In this document: positions 34,688-43,414 of the stretch, piece after piece | Position numbering within the stretch: position 1 is the stretch's first letter | Layout of the letters: each line of letters opens with the position of its first letter | Assembly (NCBI GenBank): GCA_938743325.2 | Contig: OW568869.1 | Location: 744,001 to 808,000 of the forward strand | DNA: 64,000 nt | Origin: Pycnococcus provasolii | Taxonomy: Eukaryota > Chlorophyta > Pseudoscourfieldiophyceae > Pseudoscourfieldiales > Pycnococcaceae | Direction: 5' to 3' | Notes under the pieces: generated by a model | Databases searched by the model: none | What the model was told of the DNA's origin: nothing | Seen by the model: only the letters and a program-made list of their open reading frames with translations | Position numbers and translations under genes: made by a program

Positions 34688-36799
34688 ATGATGTCGCGGC
34701 TCTCTTGTCGTGGCTCTTGCTCTTCTTTTGCTGTGTCTCGCGTGATCTCCCACGGTGGTGGTAAGAATAACTCCAGGAGGCGTCTCGTGTGTGCGTCGTC
34801 GTCGGCGTCGGCGAAAGCCTCTTCGGGCTCGTCGTCGTCGTCATCACGAAAGAAAACCGGTGCTGTTTCCGCGTCGGTCGTCACCATTGATACCCCCAAG
34901 GCACAAGAAGAAGAAGAAGAAGATGTGACGCTCGAAAGCCTCATTGACGAGGTGGACGACGCTATGTCGAGCAGCAGCAGCAGCAGCAGCAGCAAGGCAG
35001 TGGCTAAGGCACCAGCGAAAAATAGCGTCGTCAAGGCTGTGAGCATGAAGGCTGACGCAAAACCCGCGAAACCTGACGTTGCTAAGGCACCAGCGAAAAA
35101 TAGCGTCGTCAAGGCTGTGAGCATGAAGGCTGACGCAAAACCCGCGAAACCTGACGTCGTGAAAACTACAGATGCGACTTTGTGCGTGTTTGATCCTCAG
35201 GCGGATATCACGCTGCCGGAATTCACGAACCGACCTGAGACGGAAAAACTCCCCATCATCTTCGCCACGAGCGAAGTGACGCCGTGGAGCAAATCAGGAG
35301 GACTCGCGGACGTGTGCGGATCCCTGCCGTTCGCGCTCGCACGAAGGGCGCACAGAGTCATGGTCATCGCACCCAGGTACGAGAACTACGAAGACGCCAT
35401 CGACACGGGCGCTCGTATTGGCGTGCCCTGCTATGGCGGATTCCAAGAGGTGGGCATCTTCCACTGCATACGTGCCGGCGTCGACTTTGTTTTCGTCGAC
35501 CACCCGTCGTTCCACCGCCCCGAAGGAGGCTTGTACACGGATGCCGACGGCGAGGCGTACGAAGACAACGCATTCCGATTCACGCTGCTTGCAAAGGCTG
35601 CTCTCGAGATTCCTCTGCAGGTGCCACTCAACGGAGAACTGTACGGCGATGCAGGCGTGTTCGTGGCAAACGACTGGCAGGCTGGTCTGCTCCCCGTGCT
35701 GATGGCTAGCGTGTACCGCCCGCGCCACGTTTACCAAAATGCACGCGCCGTGACGATCATTCACAACATCCAGTACCAAGGCGTCTACAGTCCGGGAATT
35801 TTCCAGGATCTCGGCATTCCCGACGACTGGTTCGGTGCCGTGGACTACCAATTCCCGCCGGAAGAACGCCAGGGCGCCTACGAAGAGGAAGGACACAGCG
35901 TGAATTTCCTCAAGGCGGCTATCAGCACGAGCGATCGCGTCGTGACTGTCAGCCCCAACTACGCGAACGAGATCTGCACTTGGCTTGGTGGCAAGGGTAT
36001 GGACGACCTGCTGAACGCGCGGCGCTTTACCCTGTCTGGAATTACGAATGGCATTGACGTTGCGGAGTGGGATCCTGCCACGGATCGCCACCTTGGCGCG
36101 AGTGCGGACGGCACGGAGTGGGGCGAGCACTACAGCCGCGGCAATCTAGCGGGCAAGGCGGCATGCAAGCGTGCTCTGCAGCAGGAAATGGCACTGCCCG
36201 AGGACCCAAATGCACCTTTGATTGGATTTGTCGGACGCCTGAGTGATCAGAAGGGTGCTGGCATGCTTCTGGATGCCATCCCTCACCTCGTGGAGGTGCA
36301 CAATGCGCAGGTGGTGATGCTTGGGACGGGAAATAAGGACCTAGAGGAGCGTCTGAGGGAAATGGAGCATCGCTACCAAAACAACGTGCGAGGTTGGGTT
36401 GGCTTCAATGTTGCGAAGAGCCACCACATCATCGCGGCGGCTGACCTGTTTGCGATGCCAAGCAGATTCGAGCCGTGTGGGCTGACGCAGCTGTACTCCC
36501 TTCGCTACGGCACGATTCCGGTCGTGGCTGAGACGGGAGGTTTGGTGGACACGGTGCAAAATTACAACCCTCATGCGTCGCAGGAGGAGGAGCGCGGTAC
36601 AGGCTTTACATTCGCAGCTGGGGATGGATGGGCATGTGGCGGTGCGCTCGAGCGTGCGATCAAGACGTACCGTGAGCATCCGGAGAGTTTCAAGGAAATG
36701 CAGCTTCGTGGTATGGCGCAGGACATGAGCTGGGACGTTGCGGCGGAGAGCTATGAGCAGGTGTTCTTCTGGGCCAAAAATGATGCGGCCATTTGCTAG
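34688..36799 (+). CDS. Plastid starch synthase (GT5, GlgA-type)
   Basis: 703 residues from ATG 34688. The N-terminus is Ser/Arg-rich and lacks acids (MSRLSCRGSCSSFAV...), a typical plastid transit peptide. An acidic/Ser linker follows, then a 26-residue unit present twice (35003-35158). The catalytic GT5 part starts near residue 186: FATSEVTPWSKSGGLADV (ADP-glucose-binding KxGGL at about 200), TIIHNIQYQGVYSPG, FVGRLSDQKG, and the second signature FEPCGLTQLYSLRYGTIPVV near 593 with TGGLVDTV. The enzyme transfers glucose from ADP-glucose to growing starch chains in the plastid. The KSGGLADV and CGLTQLYSLRYG forms are nearer bacterial GlgA and SSI/SSII than SSIII/IV; the class is inferred. It faces the ABM gene tail-to-tail. 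Confidence 0.93.
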   Translation: MMSRLSCRGSCSSFAVSRVISHGGGKNNSRRRLVCASSSASAKASSGSSSSSSRKKTGAVSASVVTIDTPKAQEEEEEDVTLESLIDEVDDAMSSSSSSSSSKAVAKAPAKNSVVKAVSMKADAKPAKPDVAKAPAKNSVVKAVSMKADAKPAKPDVVKTTDATLCVFDPQADITLPEFTNRPETEKLPIIFATSEVTPWSKSGGLADVCGSLPFALARRAHRVMVIAPRYENYEDAIDTGARIGVPCYGGFQEVGIFHCIRAGVDFVFVDHPSFHRPEGGLYTDADGEAYEDNAFRFTLLAKAALEIPLQVPLNGELYGDAGVFVANDWQAGLLPVLMASVYRPRHVYQNARAVTIIHNIQYQGVYSPGIFQDLGIPDDWFGAVDYQFPPEERQGAYEEEGHSVNFLKAAISTSDRVVTVSPNYANEICTWLGGKGMDDLLNARRFTLSGITNGIDVAEWDPATDRHLGASADGTEWGEHYSRGNLAGKAACKRALQQEMALPEDPNAPLIGFVGRLSDQKGAGMLLDAIPHLVEVHNAQVVMLGTGNKDLEERLREMEHRYQNNVRGWVGFNVAKSHHIIAAADLFAMPSRFEPCGLTQLYSLRYGTIPVVAETGGLVDTVQNYNPHASQEEERGTGFTFAAGDGWACGGALERAIKTYREHPESFKEMQLRGMAQDMSWDVAAESYEQVFFWAKNDAAIC
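35003..35158 (+). repeat. Tandem 78-bp duplication in the starch synthase linker
   Basis: Two copies of a 78-bp unit (26 residues, AKAPAKNSVVKAVSMKADAK...) sit head to tail at 35003-35080 and 35081-35158. They are essentially identical apart from the last codon (gtt versus gtc). It extends the linker between transit peptide and catalytic domain without frame disruption, so the duplication is recent. Confidence 0.9.
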
Positions 36800-37075
36800 G
36801 AAGCGAGCTTTTGCTAGTCTACTGTATGGTATGAGCTAGCTGCTTTTTTCGCTCGCCCGAACCAAAACAAAAACAAGATGCGGACACGACGAGTTCACGG
36901 ACGGAACATGGAGGAAAAGTTGCTGTCTGCTTTTTTTGTTTTTTTCTTTTTTTTCTTTTGATTTCTTTCTTTGTGCCTCTTTGTAAATGAATTTTGATTG
37001 TTGCATTATTTGTGGTTTTGCAACTTGTTACGGCAGCTGCCGCGTCGCTGTGTGTCATTTTAGAAATTTTCTTTT

Positions 37076-37747
37076 CTACCGCAGCAAGCCGTCGTCCACC
37101 TTCATCGTCTGTTTGGCGGCCGCACCCGCCGCCATTTTCGCCGCGCCCGTCGCGTCATCCATTCCACCCTCCCCCTTGGGTCCGAAGGGCACGCAGCACG
37201 GCGAGATGGATCCGTCGGCACGGCAGTCGTACGTCGCGAGTGCGACGGGTTGGCTGAGAGACGGCCTGATTTCTTCGTAGAACATCTTCGACGTGACGTG
37301 TTCCTGCGCCTTGAGCATGTCCTGTGCGTTTCGGTACCTCTGCCACAGGTGAAAGGTTCCTTCCTCGTGCGAGTCTTCCTGCGCGGCAAAGATGAGCGCG
37401 AGACTATTGTTGGATGCGGATGAGGATTCCAGGGCGACATCTTGCATATCGTCAACATACTTTTGCAGTTTTTCCATGACAGCAAGTCGCGAGCCTGAGG
37501 ACGCTTTCAACATCGCTGTGAATGCGACACTCGACTGATTCGACACTTTGATGGCCATGCAAACACATGAAGACGAAGACCGAGAATGAACACGAGTGAC
37601 CCTACTAACCCGACGAAGACTAACACGACGACAAAAAGAAGAGGCAACCCCCCTATGGCGCACGCTTGAAGACACAGGGATCCCCCCTGTGCCAACCCTA
37701 TGGAGAGTGGCGGCGGACATGGACATGGACATGGAAGCGGCTGACAT
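37076..37747 (-). CDS. Plastid-targeted ABM-domain (dimeric alpha/beta barrel) protein
   Basis: 223 residues if started at ATG 37747; an upstream in-frame ATG at 37894 would add 49 residues of hydrophobic/Ser-rich sequence. From 37747 the N-terminus is a Ser/Arg/Val-rich transit-like peptide (MSAASMSMSMSAATLHRVG). The middle (about 75-180) resembles an antibiotic-biosynthesis-monooxygenase fold: RLAVMEKLQKYVDDMQD, a strand NSLALIFAAQED, FHLWQRYRNAQDMLKAQEH and the strand PVALATYDC. Such small domains act as heme-degrading or quinone monooxygenases, or as sensors; no catalytic residue can be assigned. The C-terminus is Ala/Lys-rich. Likely plastid stroma. It converges with starch synthase, 276 bp apart. 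Confidence 0.68.
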   Translation of the reverse strand: MSAASMSMSMSAATLHRVGTGGIPVSSSVRHRGVASSFCRRVSLRRVSRVTRVHSRSSSSCVCMAIKVSNQSSVAFTAMLKASSGSRLAVMEKLQKYVDDMQDVALESSSASNNSLALIFAAQEDSHEEGTFHLWQRYRNAQDMLKAQEHVTSKMFYEEIRPSLSQPVALATYDCRADGSISPCCVPFGPKGEGGMDDATGAAKMAAGAAAKQTMKVDDGLLR

Positions 37748-39202
37748 GTCGGGGAGGGGAGGGGAGTGGAACGAACACAGGTCTGCTGAGTGGGACGGGA
37801 AACGAAAAAGAAAAAGGGGAGAGAGAGAGAGGAGGATAAGACGATAGACGAGGGTTTGAAGGAGGGGTGTTGTTTGGGGGTTGGGAAAGGGCATTGGTTA
37901 GGGTTTCGGGGGGGGGGGGGGGGGGGGGTCACTTGTCGTTACCATGGCACCTGACCATGGCACCACACCCCTTCACCAGGTCATGGCATCATGCATTCAT
38001 TGCATTGTGTGCGTGTGGCTGCCGGTGTTTCGTCCAACTCATCCGACTGGTCTGGTATCATAGACTACTCTGGTTTCATCAAGGACAACGCGTTGCGTTG
38101 CGTTTGCCTGTTGCCTGTCCTTTTTTGGCTTTTTTACCTTGTTACGCCTTTGTTTCCCGGTTTTGGGAGTGGTATGTATGGCGTGAGCCTTGCACAGTTG
38201 CACCTTTGTGCCTTGCACGCACCCGCCTCGCGGCTCGCGGCCCTTGCCTTGTGTGTTCCTTTCCGCCTTGCACGCACAGCACAGTGAGCACACTGCACAC
38301 TTCGCTTGCAAGTTGCAACATTTTTTCCGTCAGTCGCAAACAGTTGGTTCGAAAATCTAACCTTTTCCTTTTCTCTCGACCGTCACAATGGCAACCTATG
38401 CACCACCATAGGTTGCCACGCCTTTGAGGAAGACCTCTGAGCTCCGGAACGCGTTCGCAATTTTTGAAAAAACATAAGAAAAACATGCGAAAACTTGAGG
38501 AGGAAAACATCAAATATTAAGAGGGAGGGAAAGGCAGCAATCATGAGGTTCATCACGAGCATGACGACGACGAGGATTGACGTACTGCATGTAAGTACGA
38601 AAAATGAGAATATTCACGAGAAGAACGTGCAAGTTACAGTACAAGCAAGAGAGCAGCGTGCAAGTATAATAAAAACCAAGAAAAACTGAAAAATGCAAAA
38701 GCACTCCGAATATAAAATTGGCCAGAGTGCGAAAGAGAAGACGGGAACGCAAACGTGTTCACGAACGTCGTCGCGAACGGGAACGGGAAGGTGAATTGTC
38801 GCGTGCTTGTACAACGTGTGCTTGCGTGCGGTGAAACTGTGAAAGCAAAGGTGGTACTGTTTCTTGTGTGCCACTCATCATCAGAAGGCGTGGTCCTGGA
38901 GCAAGTCCGGAGACACACAAAAAATATCCTAGGCACGAGTGTAAGAAGTAGAGGCACATACCTTACATACAACAGCGAACCGGTGTTTGTGCATACATAC
39001 GGGTAGTCTAAGGTAGTATCTTCGAAGTATCACGAGGCTGGTGAAGACGTAGACGTTCCCCACCACCACCACCACCACCAGTGAAGTTGAAGTTGAAGTG
39101 AGCATACTTCGCACAGGTACCTGCTTCAGGCTCGTGTGTGAAAAACTGAAAAAGTATTCCGGACTCGGACTCGCACTCTGAAAAGTTAATAGTTATTATT
39201 GT
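37748..39202. other. Long divergent intergenic region
   Basis: About 1.45 kb without a supported gene. It contains ggttaggg and a G21 homopolymer (37880-37928), two accatggcacc motifs (about 37941-37966), repeated ccttgcacgcac motifs near 38210-38280, a caacctatg...cataggttg inverted repeat (about 38391-38414), and AT-rich sequence with many short frames to 39200. The (cac)n run at 39060-39080 is a microsatellite. Confidence 0.5.
37880..37928 (+). repeat. Telomere-like motif plus 21-base poly-G tract
   Basis: The stretch contains ttgggaaagg, ggttagggtttc and then 21 consecutive G (37908-37928). It lies about 130-180 bp upstream of the ABM gene start. The run length may be imprecise because homopolymers are error-prone in sequencing. 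Confidence 0.7.
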
Positions 39203-41245
39203 ATGCTCCCGCACGCCTCGCCATCCTCGCCCTCATCCTCGCCCTCGCATTATTCACTCGCGAAGTGCCCGCGCCTCTCTGCTGCGCTACCGCCTCCTTT
39301 GCACTCGCAAAACATGGACGTGCCATTCGAGTCCAGCAGTGGCGACGACACCAGAGTCGAGGAAGAGGGGGTGCCTGCCTCTGTGGTCTTGGCGGGTCAC
39401 GCGGGAGAACTGCATTCTCGAGTTCCTTCTTCTCATGCTCCACCAGCTGCCACAATACCAAGGAGCGCATTGTTAGTCTTTGAGAAGGAGAAGAATGCCT
39501 CGCAGGATACCATGATTCTGAATCAAGCTGCTGCTGCTGCGGCGGCGGCAGGCACTTCTGAGAATGCTCAGGCTCAACCAACGCACATGGTCGGTGTGGA
39601 AGCAGCTCCCAACATCACGCTGCTCCCCTCGGAACTCATCAGCATGATTCTTGTCAAACTCGTCAACACCGCTGCACAAACCAACACGGCGCCACCCTCG
39701 CCGCCGACGCCACCACCACCGCCACCCGTGCTCTTACCGCTCAGTGAAGATGACCTGCTCAGCCAACAGATGAACGTGGACGTCTTGACGACTCCAGCGC
39801 ACCAACCTCCACCTCCTCCTCAAGCGCACCAAGCTCCACCTTCGCCTCCAACTCCAAGTCGGCCTGCGTTTGCCGACTTAGCGGCGGCGTGCATGGCGTC
39901 GAAACGCTTGCAGACAAACGCCGAAGAGGCTTGGCGCACGTGCTATGCCAACACCTTCATTCAAAACACGACGACGACCAATTATGGACAACAGGGGCTC
40001 CTCCTCGACGCCGCAGCCTCGTTGGCTGGAAGCTATCGAGCACTCTTCCAAGAAAGGTGGAAAACGCTCGTCCAAACAAATAACGAGGCTGGACGTCGCG
40101 TCGTGGATGCCAGCGACGGACACAGGAGCTTGAAAAATTCCGCCATTGTCGTTCCCTCGCACTACGAAACGGAGGCGATGTGGCGTGCCATGCTGCTCCC
40201 GAACGACGACGTGGACTTTGCCAGCCCGAATGATAGTGACGACGAAGTACCAATCAACGCGGAAGATGACGACGAAGACGACGAAGACGACAACAACAAC
40301 AACAACAACAGCAACACGCTTACGACGTTCGATACGAACGACAACTCCTCGCTGATGTTGCTATCCACCTCGCCGCAGGATACGCAGCAAACGCTTCCAA
40401 CGTCCGACATCAACAACCACAACAAATCCTCCTCCTCCTCCTCACCATCCTCCTCGCGTCTCGTGTTCCTCGTCGACGGCTCCGGGTCCGTGACTGGCGA
40501 AGACTTCGACGCCATGATCAGCTTCGTGATTGACACGCTGCGCTTCCACGCATGCAAACTCGCGGAGGACAGCTGCTCACCCACGGAGGCTGCAGTGCTG
40601 CAGTTCAGCGACACCGTTCACGTGCTCGCCCCACTCGCGCCGCTCGCCGCCGCGCCTCCAGGCGCTAAGCCACCTCCCGAGCCCATGGGACATGCCGCCA
40701 CACCGCCAGGAAGCCCTCGTGGCGTCCGCGTCTCCGTCGGGCGCGACTTCTACGTGTTACCCACCACCCCACCTCCAGCGAACGAGGCGACGAGCCGGCT
40801 CACGGGAACGGCTGCAGATGGCGAGGAGCGGCCCGTGGATGCCAACGCGAGATTGTTCGCACGCGTGCGACGCAACTCGAGGCGACGGCACGGTGGCACG
40901 AACATCGCGCTGGCGCTGCGAGCAGCTCAGGAGGTGCTGCTCTCAGCCGCGGCGCGAGATGCGCCGGAGGACGCAGCAGCTTCGTGCACAGTCATCCTGC
41001 TTTCAGACGGACGGCTGGACACGGGTCTGGCGCGCGATGCATGCTCCGCCGCCTGCGAGCTAGGTGCGACCACCGGCGCGAGCTTGTATGCACTCGGCGT
41101 CGGACGTGGCGTGGACCACCGCGAGCTGTACGGTCTGCTTGAGAAGAACGCGGAGGGTGCGGCAAGTCGGCACTCGCCGCGCGATAAGGCGTACGCGGCA
41201 CCCGTTCCATCAGCAATGCGTTACCTTGACCTGCGATCTCTATGA
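39203..41245 (+). CDS. F-box / von Willebrand A domain fusion protein
   Basis: 680 residues from ATG 39203; ATG 39314 (MDVPFESSSGDD) is an alternative start. An F-box-like motif begins near residue 140: LLPSELISMILVKLVN, then a Pro-rich insert of about 70 residues, then DLAAACMASKRLQTNAEEAW. The F-box appears split by the insert. A VWA domain spans about 418-665. Its metal-ion-dependent adhesion site is complete: VFLVDGSGSVTG (DxSxS), GGTNIALALRAAQ (Thr) and VILLSDGRLDTG (Asp). No signal peptide is seen, so the VWA is intracellular, as in the large family of VWA proteins of ubiquitin or DNA-repair complexes. F-box proteins recruit substrates to SCF ubiquitin ligases, so this could be an SCF receptor using VWA for binding; that is inference. 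Confidence 0.75.
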   Translation: MLPHASPSSPSSSPSHYSLAKCPRLSAALPPPLHSQNMDVPFESSSGDDTRVEEEGVPASVVLAGHAGELHSRVPSSHAPPAATIPRSALLVFEKEKNASQDTMILNQAAAAAAAAGTSENAQAQPTHMVGVEAAPNITLLPSELISMILVKLVNTAAQTNTAPPSPPTPPPPPPVLLPLSEDDLLSQQMNVDVLTTPAHQPPPPPQAHQAPPSPPTPSRPAFADLAAACMASKRLQTNAEEAWRTCYANTFIQNTTTTNYGQQGLLLDAAASLAGSYRALFQERWKTLVQTNNEAGRRVVDASDGHRSLKNSAIVVPSHYETEAMWRAMLLPNDDVDFASPNDSDDEVPINAEDDDEDDEDDNNNNNNSNTLTTFDTNDNSSLMLLSTSPQDTQQTLPTSDINNHNKSSSSSSPSSSRLVFLVDGSGSVTGEDFDAMISFVIDTLRFHACKLAEDSCSPTEAAVLQFSDTVHVLAPLAPLAAAPPGAKPPPEPMGHAATPPGSPRGVRVSVGRDFYVLPTTPPPANEATSRLTGTAADGEERPVDANARLFARVRRNSRRRHGGTNIALALRAAQEVLLSAAARDAPEDAAASCTVILLSDGRLDTGLARDACSAACELGATTGASLYALGVGRGVDHRELYGLLEKNAEGAASRHSPRDKAYAAPVPSAMRYLDLRSL

Positions 41246-41280
41246 CGACGGAGCGTTTGCTGGTGTCACCGTAGTGTTAA

Positions 41281-41301
41281 AATGAAAGAAAGAAAGAAAG
41301 T
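41281..41301 (+). repeat. (gaaa)n microsatellite
   Basis: Five copies of gaaa (aatgaaagaaagaaagaaag) lie in the short spacer between the converging F-box/VWA and CFAP97 genes. Confidence 0.8.
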
Positions 41302-41337
41302 TCACGTTCGTTACTTATATGTTTTTCCTTCCTTCAC

Positions 41338-42024
41338 TCACACCTCGAAGTCGGGCTGGTGAGCCACCGCGGCGGCATACTCCGCCTCCTCGTCCTGTAC
41401 AGCACGTCGTTCGCGCACGTGCCTCGGCAGGTTGGACCTGAGATCGCGAAGGTACGCGTGCTGCTCCGCGTGCCGTTCCCACTTTTTCGGCTTGAGCGAG
41501 CCACGTGCCGACTCGAGTCTGCGCAGCATCGCGCGATTCTCCTCCATAATCTTTCGTTCGCGCTGCCTCGCTTGGAACGACTTGGCTGAGCTTGGCCTGC
41601 TTCGCGTCGACGTCGACGTCGTGCTCGCCTGGCTCGGGCTCGGGCTGAGTGCAACAAGCTGCTCCGGCGTTCCCGGTTCCACGACGTCGTAGTTTTGTGC
41701 GTTATTTCCGGGCGCAGGGTACGTCGGCGGGCTCCTTGCGATTGCGGTAAGTTTCGAGAGCAGGATTGCGTTTTCATTTTCGATTTTCTCGACGCGTTGT
41801 TGTTCCGCGAGTCGTTTCTTGGCGTTGTTTGCGAGGTGTGGCGCGGACCGCGGCGGTGCGTTGTTGATGCGCGCCTTTGTGTTTTCGAGTCGTCGCACGA
41901 GGTGTCTGTCTTCGCACTCTTTTCGCGTCGGGTTGATGACCGGGTTCAGGACGGGCGGCATGGCGTTTGTGTTGGCGGCCATGCCCAGAGGCCGGACGGC
42001 GCGTGAAGAAGTCGTGCGCGGCAT
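41338..42024 (-). CDS. CFAP97/Hemingway-family cilia- and flagella-associated protein
   Basis: 228 residues from ATG 42024 (MPRTTSSRAVRPLG); the frame opens 16 codons earlier at a non-ATG. The family core is clear: PPVLNPVINPTRKECEDRHL, then LENTKARINNAPPRSAPHL, ANNAKKRLAEQQRVEKIENE and NAILLSKLTAI. The last two match the conserved helical IExEN-LL element of Hemingway/CFAP97. A second such element lies near the C-terminus (ERKIMEENRAMLRRLESA) followed by RHVRERRAVQDEEAEY. In animals CFAP97 proteins act in cilia and sperm flagella assembly. Its retention suggests a flagellated stage or a basal-body role. It converges with the F-box/VWA gene, 92 bp apart. Confidence 0.82.
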   Translation of the reverse strand: MPRTTSSRAVRPLGMAANTNAMPPVLNPVINPTRKECEDRHLVRRLENTKARINNAPPRSAPHLANNAKKRLAEQQRVEKIENENAILLSKLTAIARSPPTYPAPGNNAQNYDVVEPGTPEQLVALSPSPSQASTTSTSTRSRPSSAKSFQARQRERKIMEENRAMLRRLESARGSLKPKKWERHAEQHAYLRDLRSNLPRHVRERRAVQDEEAEYAAAVAHQPDFEV

Positions 42025-43414
42025 AGTACTGTAAGGGCGTGACTGTGATGGAGACGTACTAGTACGTAACACCAGTCCAGGGGTGGGAAATGGTCAAAGA
42101 AACAAAAGACAGTCAAACGTTCGGTCAAACGCTTACAAAAAAACAAGGGGAGGTCAACTGGATGTTAAGGCACCTTACACCCTAATGGCACCTTGCATTG
42201 CCACCTCGCCCTCGCGCAACCTCCTCGCGCAACCTCCTCGAGCAGGAATTCCGCTGTAATAAAGTTTAGCCACCTACCCGGTAGCCTAAGTTTAGCGAAC
42301 CTGCCCATCGATGGTCCATCGTCGTCCATCGCGAATCATCATTCCCCGTATAATAATATAATGGCAATGGCAGAGTTCGTTGCCCGCGGCCTTTCTCCCT
42401 TTCTCAGTTTCCTTTCTCATAACCATTAAAACCATTAACCAGGTGGTGAGTGGTCCTGCAACCTCGCCTGGCAACCCCTCTGGCAGCCTGATCTGGCACA
42501 CCCCACCATGGCCACCAACTGGCAGAGTGGCAGTTGCAACCACTCCAACCAGGTGTTGCAACCCGGTCAGGTTGTGCCACCCGGTCAGGTTGTCTTGCAC
42601 GATGCCACGACCCTCCTCCTGTTTTCAGCAAAGGTGATCAGCAATCTCAGCAAGGAAAGGGAGAAGCTTGCCCAAATCCTTGAATAGCCTCCACTGAATG
42701 AGAAGGTGAGAGAAGCTGGCTTGGAGAGAGAGAGAGGTTGGCCAGAGTAGTAAGTACTACTTAGGGTACCCTTTTAGGCTTTTAGGCCGGCTGGGACCAT
42801 ATGGTCCCAGCAGGAGTTGGAGACCTATCGTAGAGAGAGAGTTGGGCAGACAGCCAGAGCACCTTGCCAGAGCACCAGAGCGAGCAAGTTGCGTGGGGGA
42901 AAGTTACCTTTACATAAACGTAACCAACGAGGTCGTGCGTCACAACAAGGGTGGAGTAACCTTAGCTGACCTGCCCTGGATCCCCAACCAACCAACCATG
43001 GTCCCACTCCCTCCCTCCCTCCGGAGGCCGTCCGGAGAAGAACAAATCCTCCCCTTCGATCTCGCGAGACACAGCTCGCGGCCATCTCAGTCTCGGTTTG
43101 GATTCTTCGTGAGGCTCGCTCGTGCGTGAACGAACGCTTGCGAGTGAGTGAGTGAGTCGTCAGTCGGAAAGGTCAGCTGAGAACGTCCTTAAAGAAAGGC
43201 CTTAAGTTAAGGCGCCTTTAACGTCCAACGTCCAACGTTCAGTACCTTAAGCTCGACTCGGCTTAGTAAGCTTAAGTACGTAAGCTGGCTGGCTACCATT
43301 TTTAAGAAGTTTAAGCGTGTCTTCCTGTGCTGTCCTTCTGTTGTGCTGTCCTTCTTTCTGTTCTGACCTGTTCTGATCTTTTTTGTTGGATAGATATATA
43401 CCTTTAGACATTTC
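42025..43414. other. Long intergenic region with short direct repeats
   Basis: About 1.39 kb with no supported gene. Repeats include cgcaacctcctcg (42217-42240, twice), acccggtcaggttgt (42559 and 42581), a tatggtcc palindrome near 42798 (gggaccatatggtccc), gagagagagagag (42730), and gtgagtgagtgagtc (43143). A TATA-like tagatatatacc (43390-43401) lies just 14 bases before the sialidase-like gene start. Confidence 0.5.

Noticed and set aside
37867-38427. 186-codon plus-strand frame after the G21 run
   Set aside because: No ATG-consistent start with normal composition, low complexity, crosses T-rich DNA, and no motif.
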